The position numbers were made by a program, and so were the translations under genes. The notes under the pieces were generated by a model. The model made no database searches, had not been told where the DNA came from, and saw only the letters and a list, made by a program, of their open reading frames with translations. A stretch of DNA of 64,000 bases from Burkholderia paludis (lineage in GTDB: Bacteria > Pseudomonadota > Gammaproteobacteria > Burkholderiales > Burkholderiaceae): NCBI RefSeq assembly GCF_000732615.1, contig NZ_JPGL01000036.1:33786-97785 (forward strand), written 5' to 3'. Numbering within the stretch: the stretch's first letter is position 1; each line of letters starts with the position of its first letter. This document shows, piece after piece, positions 27,098 through 35,179 of the stretch.

Positions 27098-27637
27098 ATG
27101 TTCGACAATCTGCGCGAGGACTGGCGCACCTACGAGCGCGACATCTGGCGGCAGGGGCTGTGGGTGATGGCGGTGTACCGTTTCGGGCGCTGGCGCTACC
27201 GCGTGCGGCCGCGCCTGCTGCGACGCCCGCTGTCGCTGCTCTACAAGTTCGGCAAGATCGCGAGCCAGATCCTGACCGGCATCGACCTGCCTTGCGAAAC
27301 GGTCGTCGGCAGGCGTCTGCTGATCGAGCATTTCGGGGGCATCGTGATCAGCGGCGACACGGTGATCGGCGACGACGTCGTGATCCGCCACGGCGTGACG
27401 CTCGGCCTGCGCCATCGCGGCACGCGCGGCGCACCGGTCGTCGGGAACGGCGTGGACATCGGCGCGGGCGCGAAGATCCTCGGCCCGGTGCGGATCGGCG
27501 ACGGCGCGGTGATCGGGGCGAACGCCGTGGTGCTCGACGACGTGCCGCCGAATGCGCTCGCCGCGGGCGTGCCGGCCACCATCCGGCAGCGGCGCATGCG
27601 GGCGGACGCGCCCCTCATGGCCGTCGACGAGGGCTGA
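27098..27637 (+). CDS. Serine acetyltransferase-like hexapeptide acyltransferase
   Basis: 179 residues, ribosome-binding site AAGGAGG. After an N-terminal helical stretch (YRFGRWRYRVRPRLLRRPL) come hexapeptide turns with IVISGDTVIGDDVVIRHGVTLG and GAGAKILGPVRIGDGAVIGAN. It resembles CysE/WcaB-type acetyltransferases used in EPS clusters (EpsC/VpsC type). It is the last gene of the 22934-27637 unit and converges with the response-regulator gene 15 nt away. It could be mis-annotated as CysE by automatic tools, although the context favours sugar acetylation. Confidence 0.9.
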   Translation: MFDNLREDWRTYERDIWRQGLWVMAVYRFGRWRYRVRPRLLRRPLSLLYKFGKIASQILTGIDLPCETVVGRRLLIEHFGGIVISGDTVIGDDVVIRHGVTLGLRHRGTRGAPVVGNGVDIGAGAKILGPVRIGDGAVIGANAVVLDDVPPNALAAGVPATIRQRRMRADAPLMAVDEG

Positions 27638-27652
27638 CGATCGCGCGGTACG

Positions 27653-28342
27653 TCAGGCCGGATCGTCGAGATGCACGCAGCGATAGCCGAAGCCGTAGAC
27701 CGGGACGACCTTCCAGCCGTGCGTGCCGTCGAGCAGCAGCTTCTTGCGCAGGCGGCTCACGTGCGTGTCGATGGTGCGCGTATCGACGTCGGCATTCACG
27801 CCCCAGATGCGATTGAGCAGGTGGTCGCGCGACAGCAGCTTCCCCGGGTTCTGGAACATGTAGGCGGCCAGGTCGAATTCCTTCTGCGTGAGGTCGACCG
27901 GATTGCCGGCAACGGAGAGCGACACCCGCTGAATGTCGATCGTATAGACGCCCAGTTGCAGCGGCGCGATGCTGCCCACGCCGTACCTGCGGGCAACCGT
28001 GCCGATGCGGGCCAGCAGCTCGGCGGATCGCGCGGGCTTGACCACGTAGTCGTCGGCGCCCGCCTTCAGCGCGGCGAGCACGGTTTGCTCGTCGTCACGC
28101 ACCGTCAGGACGATCAGCGGCACTTCCCATCCCAGGTGGTTGCGCACCCACTGGATGACGTCGCCGCCGGATGCGTCCGGCAGTTCCCAGTCGACGACGA
28201 ACAGGCTGAAGGGATCGCGCCTGATGCCTTCGAACAAGTCCTGCGCCGTGCCGAAGCCCAGCGCGCGATGCCCGCCTTGCTCGAGCCAGAGCATCAGCAG
28301 GTCGCGTTGATCCTGATCATCTTCCAAGACGGCAATGAGCAT
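27653..28342 (-). CDS. OmpR/PhoB-family response regulator (winged-helix)
   Basis: 229 residues from the ATG at 28342. The receiver has EDDQDQ at 7-12, the phosphoacceptor in FVVDWELPDAS and the lysine in DDYVVKPARS. The winged-helix DNA-binding domain is at 130-225 (DLTQKEFDLAAYMFQNPGK, then TRTIDTHVSRLRKKL and GFGYRCV). No histidine kinase is adjacent, so it is an orphan next to the EPS locus. OmpR-family proteins bind tandem direct repeats spaced 10-11 bp, which fits the half-site spacing of the five locus promoters. It is therefore a candidate activator (inference). The 367-nt gap upstream to the SDR gene holds no gene. Confidence 0.95.
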   Translation of the reverse strand: MLIAVLEDDQDQRDLLMLWLEQGGHRALGFGTAQDLFEGIRRDPFSLFVVDWELPDASGGDVIQWVRNHLGWEVPLIVLTVRDDEQTVLAALKAGADDYVVKPARSAELLARIGTVARRYGVGSIAPLQLGVYTIDIQRVSLSVAGNPVDLTQKEFDLAAYMFQNPGKLLSRDHLLNRIWGVNADVDTRTIDTHVSRLRKKLLLDGTHGWKVVPVYGFGYRCVHLDDPA

Positions 28343-28613
28343 GACGGAGTCCCCGGAATTCACGGAGCCGACGATTCGGCCACGTGCCGCTGAAGATCGT
28401 TGCCGATTCCGTATCGTTCTTCGATGAAATTCGAACCGGCTCAATCACGCTAGCATACGAACCTCAAACAATAAAGATCCTCTTGCCGCGCGCACGCCCT
28501 TCGAGCGCCACGCAAACCAGCCCCGCGGCCGGCGTCCCGCATGTCGTCCCGCAGGCCGCCGCCCCTCCCCGCATTTGTTCCCGCGACGCAAGACTGTTGC
28601 TCCACGGCGGGTG

Positions 28614-28642
28614 TTCGAGATTGCGCCCGGCACGCCTACAGT
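28614..28642 (+). promoter_or_regulatory. Possible promoter of the SDR gene
   Basis: TTCGAG, 17 nt, TACAGT, 67 nt before the SDR start. The -10 matches the TACAGT seen before ridA at 30569. Confidence 0.35.
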
Positions 28643-28709
28643 GAGCCCATCGGATTCATCGATCCGGTCGGCACCGAAGCCGAAAACCATTCACCTATCG
28701 AGGCATGTC

Positions 28710-29417
28710 ATGAGTGCATCCAAAGTCATCATCGTCACCGGCGCATCGCAAGGCATCGGCGCGGAAACGGTCAAGGCCTTCCGGGCCCGCGGCCATCGCG
28801 TCGTCGCGACGTCCCGTTCGATCGGCCCGTCGAACGATCCCGATCTCGTCACCGTCGCGGGCGATATCGGCGATCCGGCCGTCGCGCGCCGCGTGGTCGA
28901 TGCGGCGATCGAACATTTCGGCCGCGTCGACACGCTCGTCAACAACGCCGGCATCTTCGTCGCGAAGCCGTTCACGCAGTACACCGCGGACGACTACGCA
29001 CAGGTCACCGGCGTCAACCTGAGCGGCTTCTTTCACGTCACGCAGCATGCGATCGAGGCCATGCAGAAACACGGCGGCGGTCACGTGGTCAGCATCACGA
29101 CGAGCCTGACCGATCACGCGAACAGCAACGTGCCGTCGGTGCTCGCATCGCTGACGAAGGGCGGCCTGAATGCGGCGACGAAGTCGCTCGCGATCGAGTA
29201 TGCGAAGGCCGGCATTCGCGTGAACGCGGTGTCGCCCGGCGTCATCAAGTCGCCGATGCATGCGCCCGAGACGCATGCGACGCTCGCGTCGCTGCACCCG
29301 GTCGGCCGCATGGGCGAGATGAGCGACATCGTCGATGCGATTCTCTATCTGGATTCGGCGCCGTTCGTCACCGGCGAGATCCTGCATGTCGACGGCGGCC
29401 AGAGCGCCGGGCATTGA
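28710..29417 (+). CDS. Short-chain dehydrogenase/reductase family protein lacking the catalytic tyrosine
   Basis: 235 residues. It has the NAD(P)-binding TGASQGIGAETV at the N-terminus, NNAGIF, and a catalytic-type serine in VVSITTSLTD. The usual Tyr-x3-Lys reads Ala-Ser-Leu-Thr-Lys (SVLASLTKGGLN), so the Tyr is replaced while the Lys is kept. The C-terminus has ILHVDGGQSAGH. The substrate is unknown, and without the tyrosine its chemistry is uncertain. ATG 28710 follows CGAGG. It converges with the LysR gene. Confidence 0.9.
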   Translation: MSASKVIIVTGASQGIGAETVKAFRARGHRVVATSRSIGPSNDPDLVTVAGDIGDPAVARRVVDAAIEHFGRVDTLVNNAGIFVAKPFTQYTADDYAQVTGVNLSGFFHVTQHAIEAMQKHGGGHVVSITTSLTDHANSNVPSVLASLTKGGLNAATKSLAIEYAKAGIRVNAVSPGVIKSPMHAPETHATLASLHPVGRMGEMSDIVDAILYLDSAPFVTGEILHVDGGQSAGH

Positions 29418-29447
29418 GCCTCGGCGCCGGACGGGCGCGCGCCGCAC

Positions 29448-30413
29448 CTAGCGCGATGCGCCCGCTCGCCGGGGCCGTGCCCGGCCCGCGGGCGCGGCCG
29501 GCGGGTGCGCCAGGTGTTCGACGAGAAAGTCGACGAACACGCGCACGCGCGACGACAGGAAGCGCGCATGCGGGTACAGCAGCATGAACGGTCGCGACCG
29601 GCCCCCCAGGCCGGGCAGCACTTCCACGAGCGTGCCGGCGCGCAGATCCTGCTCGACGATGAAGCGGTAGGTCTGGAACAGGCCCGCGCCGCTTCGCGCG
29701 AGCGTCACGCCGGCGAGCACGTCGCCCGACGTGCCGTAGCTGCCGGTCGTCGCGACGTCGATGTCGTGCGTGCCGTCGGCGAACAGCCACGGAATCGGCC
29801 GCCCGCTGCTCGGCAGCTCGAACTGGATGCACTCGTGCGCATGCAGATCGTCGATGGCGGTCGGCGTGCCCGCGCGCTTCAGGTAGCCGGGCGTCGCGAC
29901 GACCACGAGTTCGGCGTCCTCCAGGCTGCGCGCGACCAGGTTCGAATCGGCCGGCGCACGGCCGCGGATCGCGAGATCGTAGCCTTCCTCGGCGAAGTCG
30001 ATGTTGCGGTTGCTCAGGTGGGTTTCGATGCGCACGTCCGGATACCGCTCGCGAAACGCCGGCAGCAGCGGCAGCACGCGATAGTGCCCGTAGGGCGTCG
30101 GCATGCTGATCCGCAGCAGGCCGGCGGGCGTCGCCTGCTGGCCGGTCGCCTCGCGTTCCGCGTCGACGAGTTGCGACAGCGCGTCGCGGCACTGTTCGAA
30201 ATAGCGCCGGCCGGAATCGGTCAGCCGGATCTGCCGGGTCGTGCGCACGAACAGCCGCACGCCGAGGCGCTCCTCGAGCCGCGCCACCGACCGGCTGACC
30301 GCGGCCGGCGTGACGCCTGCCGCATTGGCCGCCAGCGTGAAGCTGCCGAGTTCGGCGGCGAGACAGAACAGCTCGATGCTGCCCAGCAGCAGATCGTCGA
30401 ATTGTCGTTGCAT
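29448..30413 (-). CDS. LysR-family transcriptional regulator
   Basis: 321 residues from the ATG at 30413. The N-terminal helix-turn-helix is ELGSFTLAANAAGVTPAAVS, and the inducer-binding domain follows (RISMPTPYGHYRVLP, LAIRGRAPADSNL). It is divergent from the RidA gene (213-nt gap) and convergent with the SDR, so either or both may be its targets. The C-terminal 20 residues are an Arg/Ala/Pro-rich tail. Confidence 0.93.
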   Translation of the reverse strand: MQRQFDDLLLGSIELFCLAAELGSFTLAANAAGVTPAAVSRSVARLEERLGVRLFVRTTRQIRLTDSGRRYFEQCRDALSQLVDAEREATGQQATPAGLLRISMPTPYGHYRVLPLLPAFRERYPDVRIETHLSNRNIDFAEEGYDLAIRGRAPADSNLVARSLEDAELVVVATPGYLKRAGTPTAIDDLHAHECIQFELPSSGRPIPWLFADGTHDIDVATTGSYGTSGDVLAGVTLARSGAGLFQTYRFIVEQDLRAGTLVEVLPGLGGRSRPFMLLYPHARFLSSRVRVFVDFLVEHLAHPPAAPAGRARPRRAGASR

Positions 30414-30545
30414 GGGTCGGCTCCTGCCGGCTCGGATGTGGCGCGCGCGATGAAGCAACGAGTGTGCATGAATCTCGCGCGGGAAACCAGCGGGCGCGTC
30501 GCGCGATTCGTTACACGGTGTCGAGAATCAATTGCACGGCCGACA

Positions 30546-30574
30546 TTTACCGGCCCTGCCCGCATGACTACAGT
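30546..30574 (+). promoter_or_regulatory. Promoter of the RidA-family gene
   Basis: TTTACC (30546-30551), a 17-nt spacer and TACAGT (30569-30574), 52 nt before the RidA-family start, in the region divergent from the LysR gene. Confidence 0.45.
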
Positions 30575-30626
30575 GACCGACAGGCAGCACCGATTATCCG
30601 ATTCCCTTTCCCGCCAGGAGAACGAC

Positions 30627-31091
30627 ATGAGCATCGAACAGAAGCTGGCCGAACTCGGCCTCGCGTTACCCGAACCGCCGAACCCGCTCGGCAGCTATAC
30701 GGCCGTGAGCGAGGCCGGCAACCTGCTGTTCGTGTCCGGACAACTCCCGCTCGTCGACGGCAAGGTCGCCCATACCGGCCGCGTCGGCGAACAGTTGAGC
30801 GTCGACGAAGGCCGCGAGGCCGCCCGGCTCGCGGCGCTGAACGTACTCGCGCAGATCCGCAGGCGCCTGGGCGGATTCGGACGCCTGCGCAAGATCGTGC
30901 GCGTCGAGGGGCACGTGAGCTCGGCCGACGGCTTCTACGGGCAACCGGCCGTGCTCGACGGCGCGTCCGATCTGTTCGCGGCCGTGCTCGGCGACAAGGC
31001 GGGACATGCGCGCTCGGCGTTCTCGCAGCGCCAGTTGCCCGCCGACGCGGCCGTGATCCTCGTCGTGATCGCGGAGATCGACGCGGCGTGA
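30627..31091 (+). CDS. RidA/YjgF-family protein (enamine/imine deaminase-like)
   Basis: 154 residues, longer than RidA proper (about 128), of the subfamily with SYTAVSEAGNLLFVSGQLPL at 23-42 and a conserved tail ARSAFSQRQLPADAAVILVV. Ribosome-binding site CAGGAGA. RidA members hydrolyse reactive enamine/imine intermediates. Members of this longer type are often linked to detoxification or catabolic genes. It is probably controlled by the divergent LysR. Confidence 0.92.
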   Translation: MSIEQKLAELGLALPEPPNPLGSYTAVSEAGNLLFVSGQLPLVDGKVAHTGRVGEQLSVDEGREAARLAALNVLAQIRRRLGGFGRLRKIVRVEGHVSSADGFYGQPAVLDGASDLFAAVLGDKAGHARSAFSQRQLPADAAVILVVIAEIDAA

Positions 31092-31097
31092 CCGATC

Positions 31098-31117
31098 GGC
31101 CGCCCGGACGGGCGGCC
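31098..31117 (+). terminator. GC hairpin after the RidA-family gene
   Basis: GGCCGCCC-GGAC-GGGCGGCC is a perfect 8-bp stem starting 7 nt after the stop codon. It is followed by C residues rather than T residues, so it is an imperfect intrinsic terminator at best. Confidence 0.4.
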
Positions 31118-31182
31118 CCCCGCTGCCGGCGGACGAGTGCCGGACGGCCTTGTCCCGCAAGGCGACGAACGTTTCAGATACA

Positions 31183-31212
31183 TTGAAATACAAAATTCGC
31201 GTGCGATTTAAT
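31183..31212 (+). promoter_or_regulatory. Promoter of ohr
   Basis: TTGAAA (31183-31188), 18 nt, TTTAAT (31207-31212). The -10 lies inside the first OhrR-type operator, which is what repression by OhrR would need. Confidence 0.6.
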
Positions 31213-31216
31213 CGAA
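31202..31216. promoter_or_regulatory. OhrR operator 1 at ohr
   Basis: TGCGATTTAATCGAA is a near-palindrome overlapping the -10 of ohr. It matches TGCGATCTTATCGGA upstream of the ohrR gene at 35686-35700. Confidence 0.65.
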
Positions 31217-31257
31217 TGCGATTGACTCAGGCGCTTCCGTCGACGAAACTCCATCGC

Positions 31258-31274
31258 ATGCGATCTAATCGCAT
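31258..31274. promoter_or_regulatory. OhrR operator 2 at ohr
   Basis: ATGCGAT-CTA-ATCGCAT is a perfect 7-3-7 palindrome, 31 nt before the ohr start. Its core equals that of operator 1 and of the ohrR box. Confidence 0.65.
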
Positions 31275-31304
31275 CTGATTCAAACCTGCCAACCCAAGGA
31301 GCAA

Positions 31305-31727
31305 ATGATGAGCAAGATCGAAAAAGTGCTGTACACGGGCAAGACGCATACGACTTCCGGCGGCCGCGACGGCTCGGCGCGCAGTTCCGACGGCCGCCTG
31401 GACATCCAGCTGTCGTCGCCGGGCAGCGCCGGCAACGGCACCAACCCCGAACAGCTGTTCGCGGCCGGCTGGTCGGCCTGCTTCATCGGCGCGATGCAGC
31501 TTGCCGCGCGTGCCGCGAAGGTGACGTTGCCGGCCGATCTCGCGGTCGACGCCGAAGTCGATCTCGGCACCGGCGGCAACGCGTACTTCCTGCAGGCCCG
31601 GCTGAACGTGAGCGTGCCGGGGCTCGAGCGCGACGTCGCACAACGCATCGTCGATGCCGCGCACCAGACCTGCCCGTATTCGAAGGCGACGCGCGGCAAC
31701 ATCGACGTCGAAATCCGTATTGTCTGA
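31305..31727 (+). CDS. ohr: Organic hydroperoxide resistance protein (Ohr/OsmC family)
   Basis: 140 residues. Both catalytic cysteines are present, C59 in GWSACFIGA and C123 in AHQTCPYSKATRGNID, together with VLYTGKTHTTSGGRDG at the N-terminus. It reduces organic (lipid) hydroperoxides with a dihydrolipoyl-dependent thiol cycle. Two in-frame ATGs (31305, 31308) follow AAGGAG. Two operators match a box before the ohrR gene 4 kb away, so peroxide-inducible repression by OhrR is expected. Confidence 0.95.
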   Translation: MMSKIEKVLYTGKTHTTSGGRDGSARSSDGRLDIQLSSPGSAGNGTNPEQLFAAGWSACFIGAMQLAARAAKVTLPADLAVDAEVDLGTGGNAYFLQARLNVSVPGLERDVAQRIVDAAHQTCPYSKATRGNIDVEIRIV

Positions 31728-31785
31728 ACGGGGTGTCGGGCGGCCCAGCGCCGCCTGCCCGGTTTCTTTCCTGTCGAGGTGAATC

Positions 31786-32118
31786 ATGAAAGCTCAACTG
31801 ATCGCTGCCCTGCTCGTCGCCGTCTCGGCTTCCGCTGTCGCACCGGCGTTCGCCGGCGAGACCACCGTGACGCGTGCGCAGGTGCGCGCCGAACTGGCCC
31901 GGCTTCAACAGGCCGGATACCCGCTGAATCGCGCCACGGATGCGACCTATCCGGACGATCTGCGGGCCGCGCTGGCCCAGGCCCAGGCCCAGGCCGGCGG
32001 CCCGCTCGTGGCCGGCGTGCCGGATTCCGGCTACGGCGGCACCGGCAACGGCGCGTCGCAATCCGGCCGCCGGCACATGGTCAGCGTGGCCGAGCGCTCG
32101 GTGTACTTCGGTCACTGA
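31786..32118 (+). CDS. Small secreted DUF4148 protein (copy 1)
   Basis: 110 residues. The signal peptide is LIAALLVAVSASAVAPAFA, with cleavage expected before GETTV. The family core is VTRAQVRAELARLQQAGYPL, then TYPDDLRAALAQ. The C-terminus VAERSVYFGH is shared with the next gene. DUF4148 proteins are abundant in Burkholderia and have no assigned function. It follows ohr by 58 nt. Confidence 0.92.
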   Translation: MKAQLIAALLVAVSASAVAPAFAGETTVTRAQVRAELARLQQAGYPLNRATDATYPDDLRAALAQAQAQAGGPLVAGVPDSGYGGTGNGASQSGRRHMVSVAERSVYFGH

Positions 32119-32183
32119 ACGCCGCGTGCCGGTAGGTGTGCACCGATTCCTTTTTTATTCCCGTTTCCATTCTGTCGAGGCAA

Positions 32184-32513
32184 ATGATGAAAACCCGATT
32201 GATCGCCGCCCTTCTCGTGGCCGTTTCCGCTTCCGCTGCCGCCCCGGCGTTTGCCGATGCGGCCGTCGTGTCCCGCGCGCAAGTGCGCGCCGAACTCGTG
32301 CAGCTCGAACAGGCCGGCTACCGGCCGGGCCGTGCAAACGATCCGCACTACCCGGACGACCTGCAGGCCGCATTGACGCGCATTCATGCGAACGACGCGG
32401 TGGCCGCCGATGCGTCGGCGTCCGGTTACGGCCGCGAGGCCGCGCCTGCCACGCAGTCGGGCGGCCGGCCGGCGACGCGCGTGGCTGAACGCTCGATCTA
32501 CTTCGGTCATTGA
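32184..32513 (+). CDS. Small secreted DUF4148 protein (copy 2)
   Basis: 109 residues, a paralogue of the preceding gene (same signal peptide apart from a few residues, RAQVRAELVQLEQAGYRPG, YPDDLQAALTR, VAERSIYFGH). Two in-frame ATGs (32184, 32187) lie near GAGGCAA. The pair arose by tandem duplication and ends at a strong terminator. Periplasmic or secreted, function unknown. Confidence 0.92.
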   Translation: MMKTRLIAALLVAVSASAAAPAFADAAVVSRAQVRAELVQLEQAGYRPGRANDPHYPDDLQAALTRIHANDAVAADASASGYGREAAPATQSGGRPATRVAERSIYFGH

Positions 32514-32552
32514 GGATGACGCAACGGAGCCAGTTGCGTACATTCGTCAAAT

Positions 32553-32584
32553 AAAGCGCATGCGATGAAATCGTATGCGCTTTT
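32553..32584 (+). terminator. Rho-independent terminator after the DUF4148 pair
   Basis: AAAGCGCATGCGAT-GAA-ATCGTATGCGCTTT is a 14-bp stem with one G-U pair, followed by TTTTC. The A-tract on the left makes it usable in both directions. Confidence 0.85.
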
Positions 32585-32599
32585 CTATTCAGGATCGCC

Positions 32600-32854
32600 C
32601 GAGGTGTACCGCACGCAATCGCGCCGTGGAACACGGTCGATTTCGAGCGGGCAATTCAGCCGATGCGCGCACGGGGCACGGCGCCAGATATTGCACTGTT
32701 ACCATACCTGTCACCGCTCGGCCGGGAGCACATCAACCTGGCCGGAAACTACATATGGAAGCACGGCCAGAAGCTTCATTCCGGCAAGTTTCGATCGCTA
32801 CGCCCGCTGCCCGAAGCGCGACAGGGACAGTGCGCAATTGCCCCGCTTTTCTGA
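32600..32854 (+). pseudogene. C-terminal remnant of a Tn3-family transposase (TnpA)
   Basis: One frame reads AIAPWNTVDFERAIQPM, then LLPYLSPLGREHINLAGNYI and SGKFRSLRPLP, ending with a stop at 32852. This is the conserved extreme C-terminus of Tn3-type transposases (WNTVYLERAV...LSPLGWEHINLTGDY), with several changed positions. The catalytic core is absent and no terminal inverted repeat is obvious. It marks an old insertion directly upstream of the less GC-rich TPR gene. Confidence 0.72.
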
Positions 32855-32869
32855 AGTCGAGGCCTTACG

Positions 32870-34288
32870 ATGACCGTTGACATGAATCAGCAACTGCTCG
32901 CTTTGGAAACCCGATATGCGAATAATCCGGAAGATGTCGCTGTCGTACGCGACATCTGCGAGACACTGCTTGCGCTCAAACGCGAAAACGAACTGCTCTT
33001 TTGGGCCGATCGTGCGCTTGCGCTCGATCCATGCAACTCCGGGTTTATCGCGATACGTGCATTTGCGCTGAATTTGCTGGGACGGCACGTCGAGGCTGCC
33101 GAAGCATGGGAGTCCGACCCGCTGTGTGCGAGCGAACCGGCACTTCACCCGTTGCGTTGCGGCTACAGCCTGATGATGGCCGGCGATCTCGTGCGGGCGG
33201 TCCCGCTGCTGGAACAGGCCCGCCGAGAGGCCGCCCCCGACAATTCCGCGCTCGCCGCGCACGCCGAACACCTGATGGGCGAGGCGATGCTCAAGGCAGG
33301 AGAGCCGCGCGGTTTCAGTCACTGGTTGATGCGCAATGGAGATCCCGGCTCGGCGGGTAGCTATTGCCCAACCGGCATTCCCGTGTGGAGCGGGGAAACG
33401 GACCTGAGCGGCAAGCGCGTGCTGATCACGCATCAGTTGGGCTTCGGCGACAACTTCCTCCTCGCCGCATGCGTGACCGACTGGCTCGAAGCGGGCGCGA
33501 GCGTGATGATGACGTGTGACCCGCAGATTCTTGCCCTCATGCAGGCGACCCTGCCGGATTGCGAGGTCGTCAGCGCACCGCGTCCATTAGGGTTGTGCGA
33601 TGCTTTACCCGACGACATTCAGGCGCATGTGGAAGCGTTCGCGCCGCATCTGTACGCCACGCTGCTACACCTGCCGTTGTTGAAAGCCGGGCAGATGGCG
33701 CGATCCGAATACCGTTTCCAGCCCTACATCCACGCGCCGGCCTTGAAACAGCGAGACGCCGAGGCATGGGCACTGCAAGTCCGCACGCAGCATCCAGGGA
33801 AAATGCTGGTGGGTCTGTTCTGGGACTGCTATCAACGGCATCAACCTGAACTGAACAGCAGCCAACGGTATTGGGCCGCGCGCCGCAGCCTGCCACTCGA
33901 TGCGGTGAACTGGCTCGTGACGAATCCTGACGTGGCCAATCGCGTGCATTTCGTCAACCTGCATCACCCCATTGTGGAAGCAGCGGCCGGCACGCCAGTA
34001 GGCAACATGAGTCGCTATCTGCCCGGCATTTGGCATTTTGACGATACGGCGGCCTGTATTGCACAGCTCGACGCAGTGATTGCCGTGGATTCGTCAGTGG
34101 CCAACCTCGCAGCGATGATCGGTATCCCGACTTGCGTACCCGTCAATACTTCCGGCGATTGGCGTTGGGGCAGCACGGGAACCACCAGCCCGTGGATAAG
34201 CGACGTGACCGTGCTCAGGCAAACCCGAGAAGGTGATTGGAACTCCGTCGTCCCGAACATCGCGGCGTGGTTGCTGCAGCGCCCCTGA
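32870..34288 (+). CDS. TPR-repeat protein with glycosyltransferase-9/heptosyltransferase-like C-terminus
   Basis: 472 residues. Helical TPR-like repeats fill about 10-150 (LLFWADRALALDPCNSGFIA is a typical repeat). The C-terminal region has VLITHQLGFGDNFLLAACV (GT9-like glycine-rich turn) and LDAVIAVDSSVANLAAMIGI followed by CVPVNTSGDWRWG, as in the donor domain of TPR-linked transferases. It may glycosylate a protein or surface glycan, but the acceptor is unknown. Start 32870 lacks a strong ribosome-binding site. The in-frame ATG at 32882 is an alternative. Base use is less GC-rich than its neighbours, and a Tn3 relic lies 15 nt upstream, both suggesting transfer. Confidence 0.85.
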   Translation: MTVDMNQQLLALETRYANNPEDVAVVRDICETLLALKRENELLFWADRALALDPCNSGFIAIRAFALNLLGRHVEAAEAWESDPLCASEPALHPLRCGYSLMMAGDLVRAVPLLEQARREAAPDNSALAAHAEHLMGEAMLKAGEPRGFSHWLMRNGDPGSAGSYCPTGIPVWSGETDLSGKRVLITHQLGFGDNFLLAACVTDWLEAGASVMMTCDPQILALMQATLPDCEVVSAPRPLGLCDALPDDIQAHVEAFAPHLYATLLHLPLLKAGQMARSEYRFQPYIHAPALKQRDAEAWALQVRTQHPGKMLVGLFWDCYQRHQPELNSSQRYWAARRSLPLDAVNWLVTNPDVANRVHFVNLHHPIVEAAAGTPVGNMSRYLPGIWHFDDTAACIAQLDAVIAVDSSVANLAAMIGIPTCVPVNTSGDWRWGSTGTTSPWISDVTVLRQTREGDWNSVVPNIAAWLLQRP

Positions 34289-34414
34289 CCGCACGGCATG
34301 GCTCGCTCACCCGAGTTTCTGTCGGGCCTCGACGGCGTGACATGCCTTGTTTTCCGTATCCTGAAGTCGCCTTTATGATGTGCGGCACTCCATTTTTCAA
34401 TCGAGGAGCAATCG

Positions 34415-35131
34415 ATGTCGGACGCCACGACCGCAAACGCCGCAGACGGCGCGCACGTGCTCGACCGCGTGGTCTGGCACGCCCTCTCGGGCAGGCAGCG
34501 CCGTTTTGCGCTCGGCGACGACCGCGCGTTGCGGTTTCCGACAGACGTCGCGCCGTTTGCCGCCATCGAGGACACGAGCCCGGCATCGTTTGCCGCGCTG
34601 CGTGAGCTGATCGCCGCGCACGGCCCGGCGGCGCTGGTCACGCCGGACGCAATCGAGCCGCCGGCGGGCTGGTCGGTCGTCCGGCGGGCGGCATTGTTTC
34701 AAATGATCTGGCAAGGGACGCCCGAGCCGGCGGATGCGTCGGCGCACGTCACGCTCGGCGAAGCCGATGTGCCCGACATGCTCGCGCTGACCGCCGCCGC
34801 GCAGCCGGGCCCGTTCGGCCCGCGCACGTTCGAACTGGGCCGTTATATCGGCGTGCGTCACGAAGGCCGGCTGGCCGCGATGGCCGGCGAGCGGATGCAG
34901 GTCGACGGATATACGGAAATCAGCGCCGTGTGCGTGGATGCCGCGTTCCGGCGCCAGGGGCTCGCGGCGCGGCTGATCCGGTCGTTGATCGCGACGCTCG
35001 CCGAGCGCGCGGAAACGCCCTTCCTGCACGTCCTCACGTCGAACCAGGTGGCGATCGAGCGGTATCTCGCGCTCGGTTTCACGGTCCGCCGCGAGATGCA
35101 GCTGCTGGTGCTGGACGACGGGCGCGCATGA
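34415..35131 (+). CDS. GNAT-family N-acetyltransferase (FR47-like)
   Basis: 238 residues with an N-terminal extension (1-110) before the acetyl-CoA-binding core: YTEISAVCVDAAFRRQGLAA (the R-x2-G-x-A turn) and FLHVLTSNQVAIERYLALGF. The closest type is the FR47-like group acting on small molecules. The substrate is unknown. The ribosome-binding site is GAGGAG. It converges with the ohrR gene across a 48-nt GC-rich gap. Confidence 0.92.
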   Translation: MSDATTANAADGAHVLDRVVWHALSGRQRRFALGDDRALRFPTDVAPFAAIEDTSPASFAALRELIAAHGPAALVTPDAIEPPAGWSVVRRAALFQMIWQGTPEPADASAHVTLGEADVPDMLALTAAAQPGPFGPRTFELGRYIGVRHEGRLAAMAGERMQVDGYTEISAVCVDAAFRRQGLAARLIRSLIATLAERAETPFLHVLTSNQVAIERYLALGFTVRREMQLLVLDDGRA

Positions 35132-35179
35132 CGGCGCGGCCGGCGCGATGCCCGGGCCGGCCGCCGTCCGTCCGGGTGT

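Noticed and set aside
27098..27637. Housekeeping cysE (cysteine biosynthesis)
   Set aside because: The hexapeptide core is CysE-like, but the N-terminal part and its position as last gene of a glycosyltransferase operon favour an EPS acetyltransferase.
32553..32584. A third OhrR operator
   Set aside because: The arms contain TGCGAT and ATCG, but the context is a 14-bp stem with a T-run just after the DUF4148 pair and no promoter, so a terminator explains it better.
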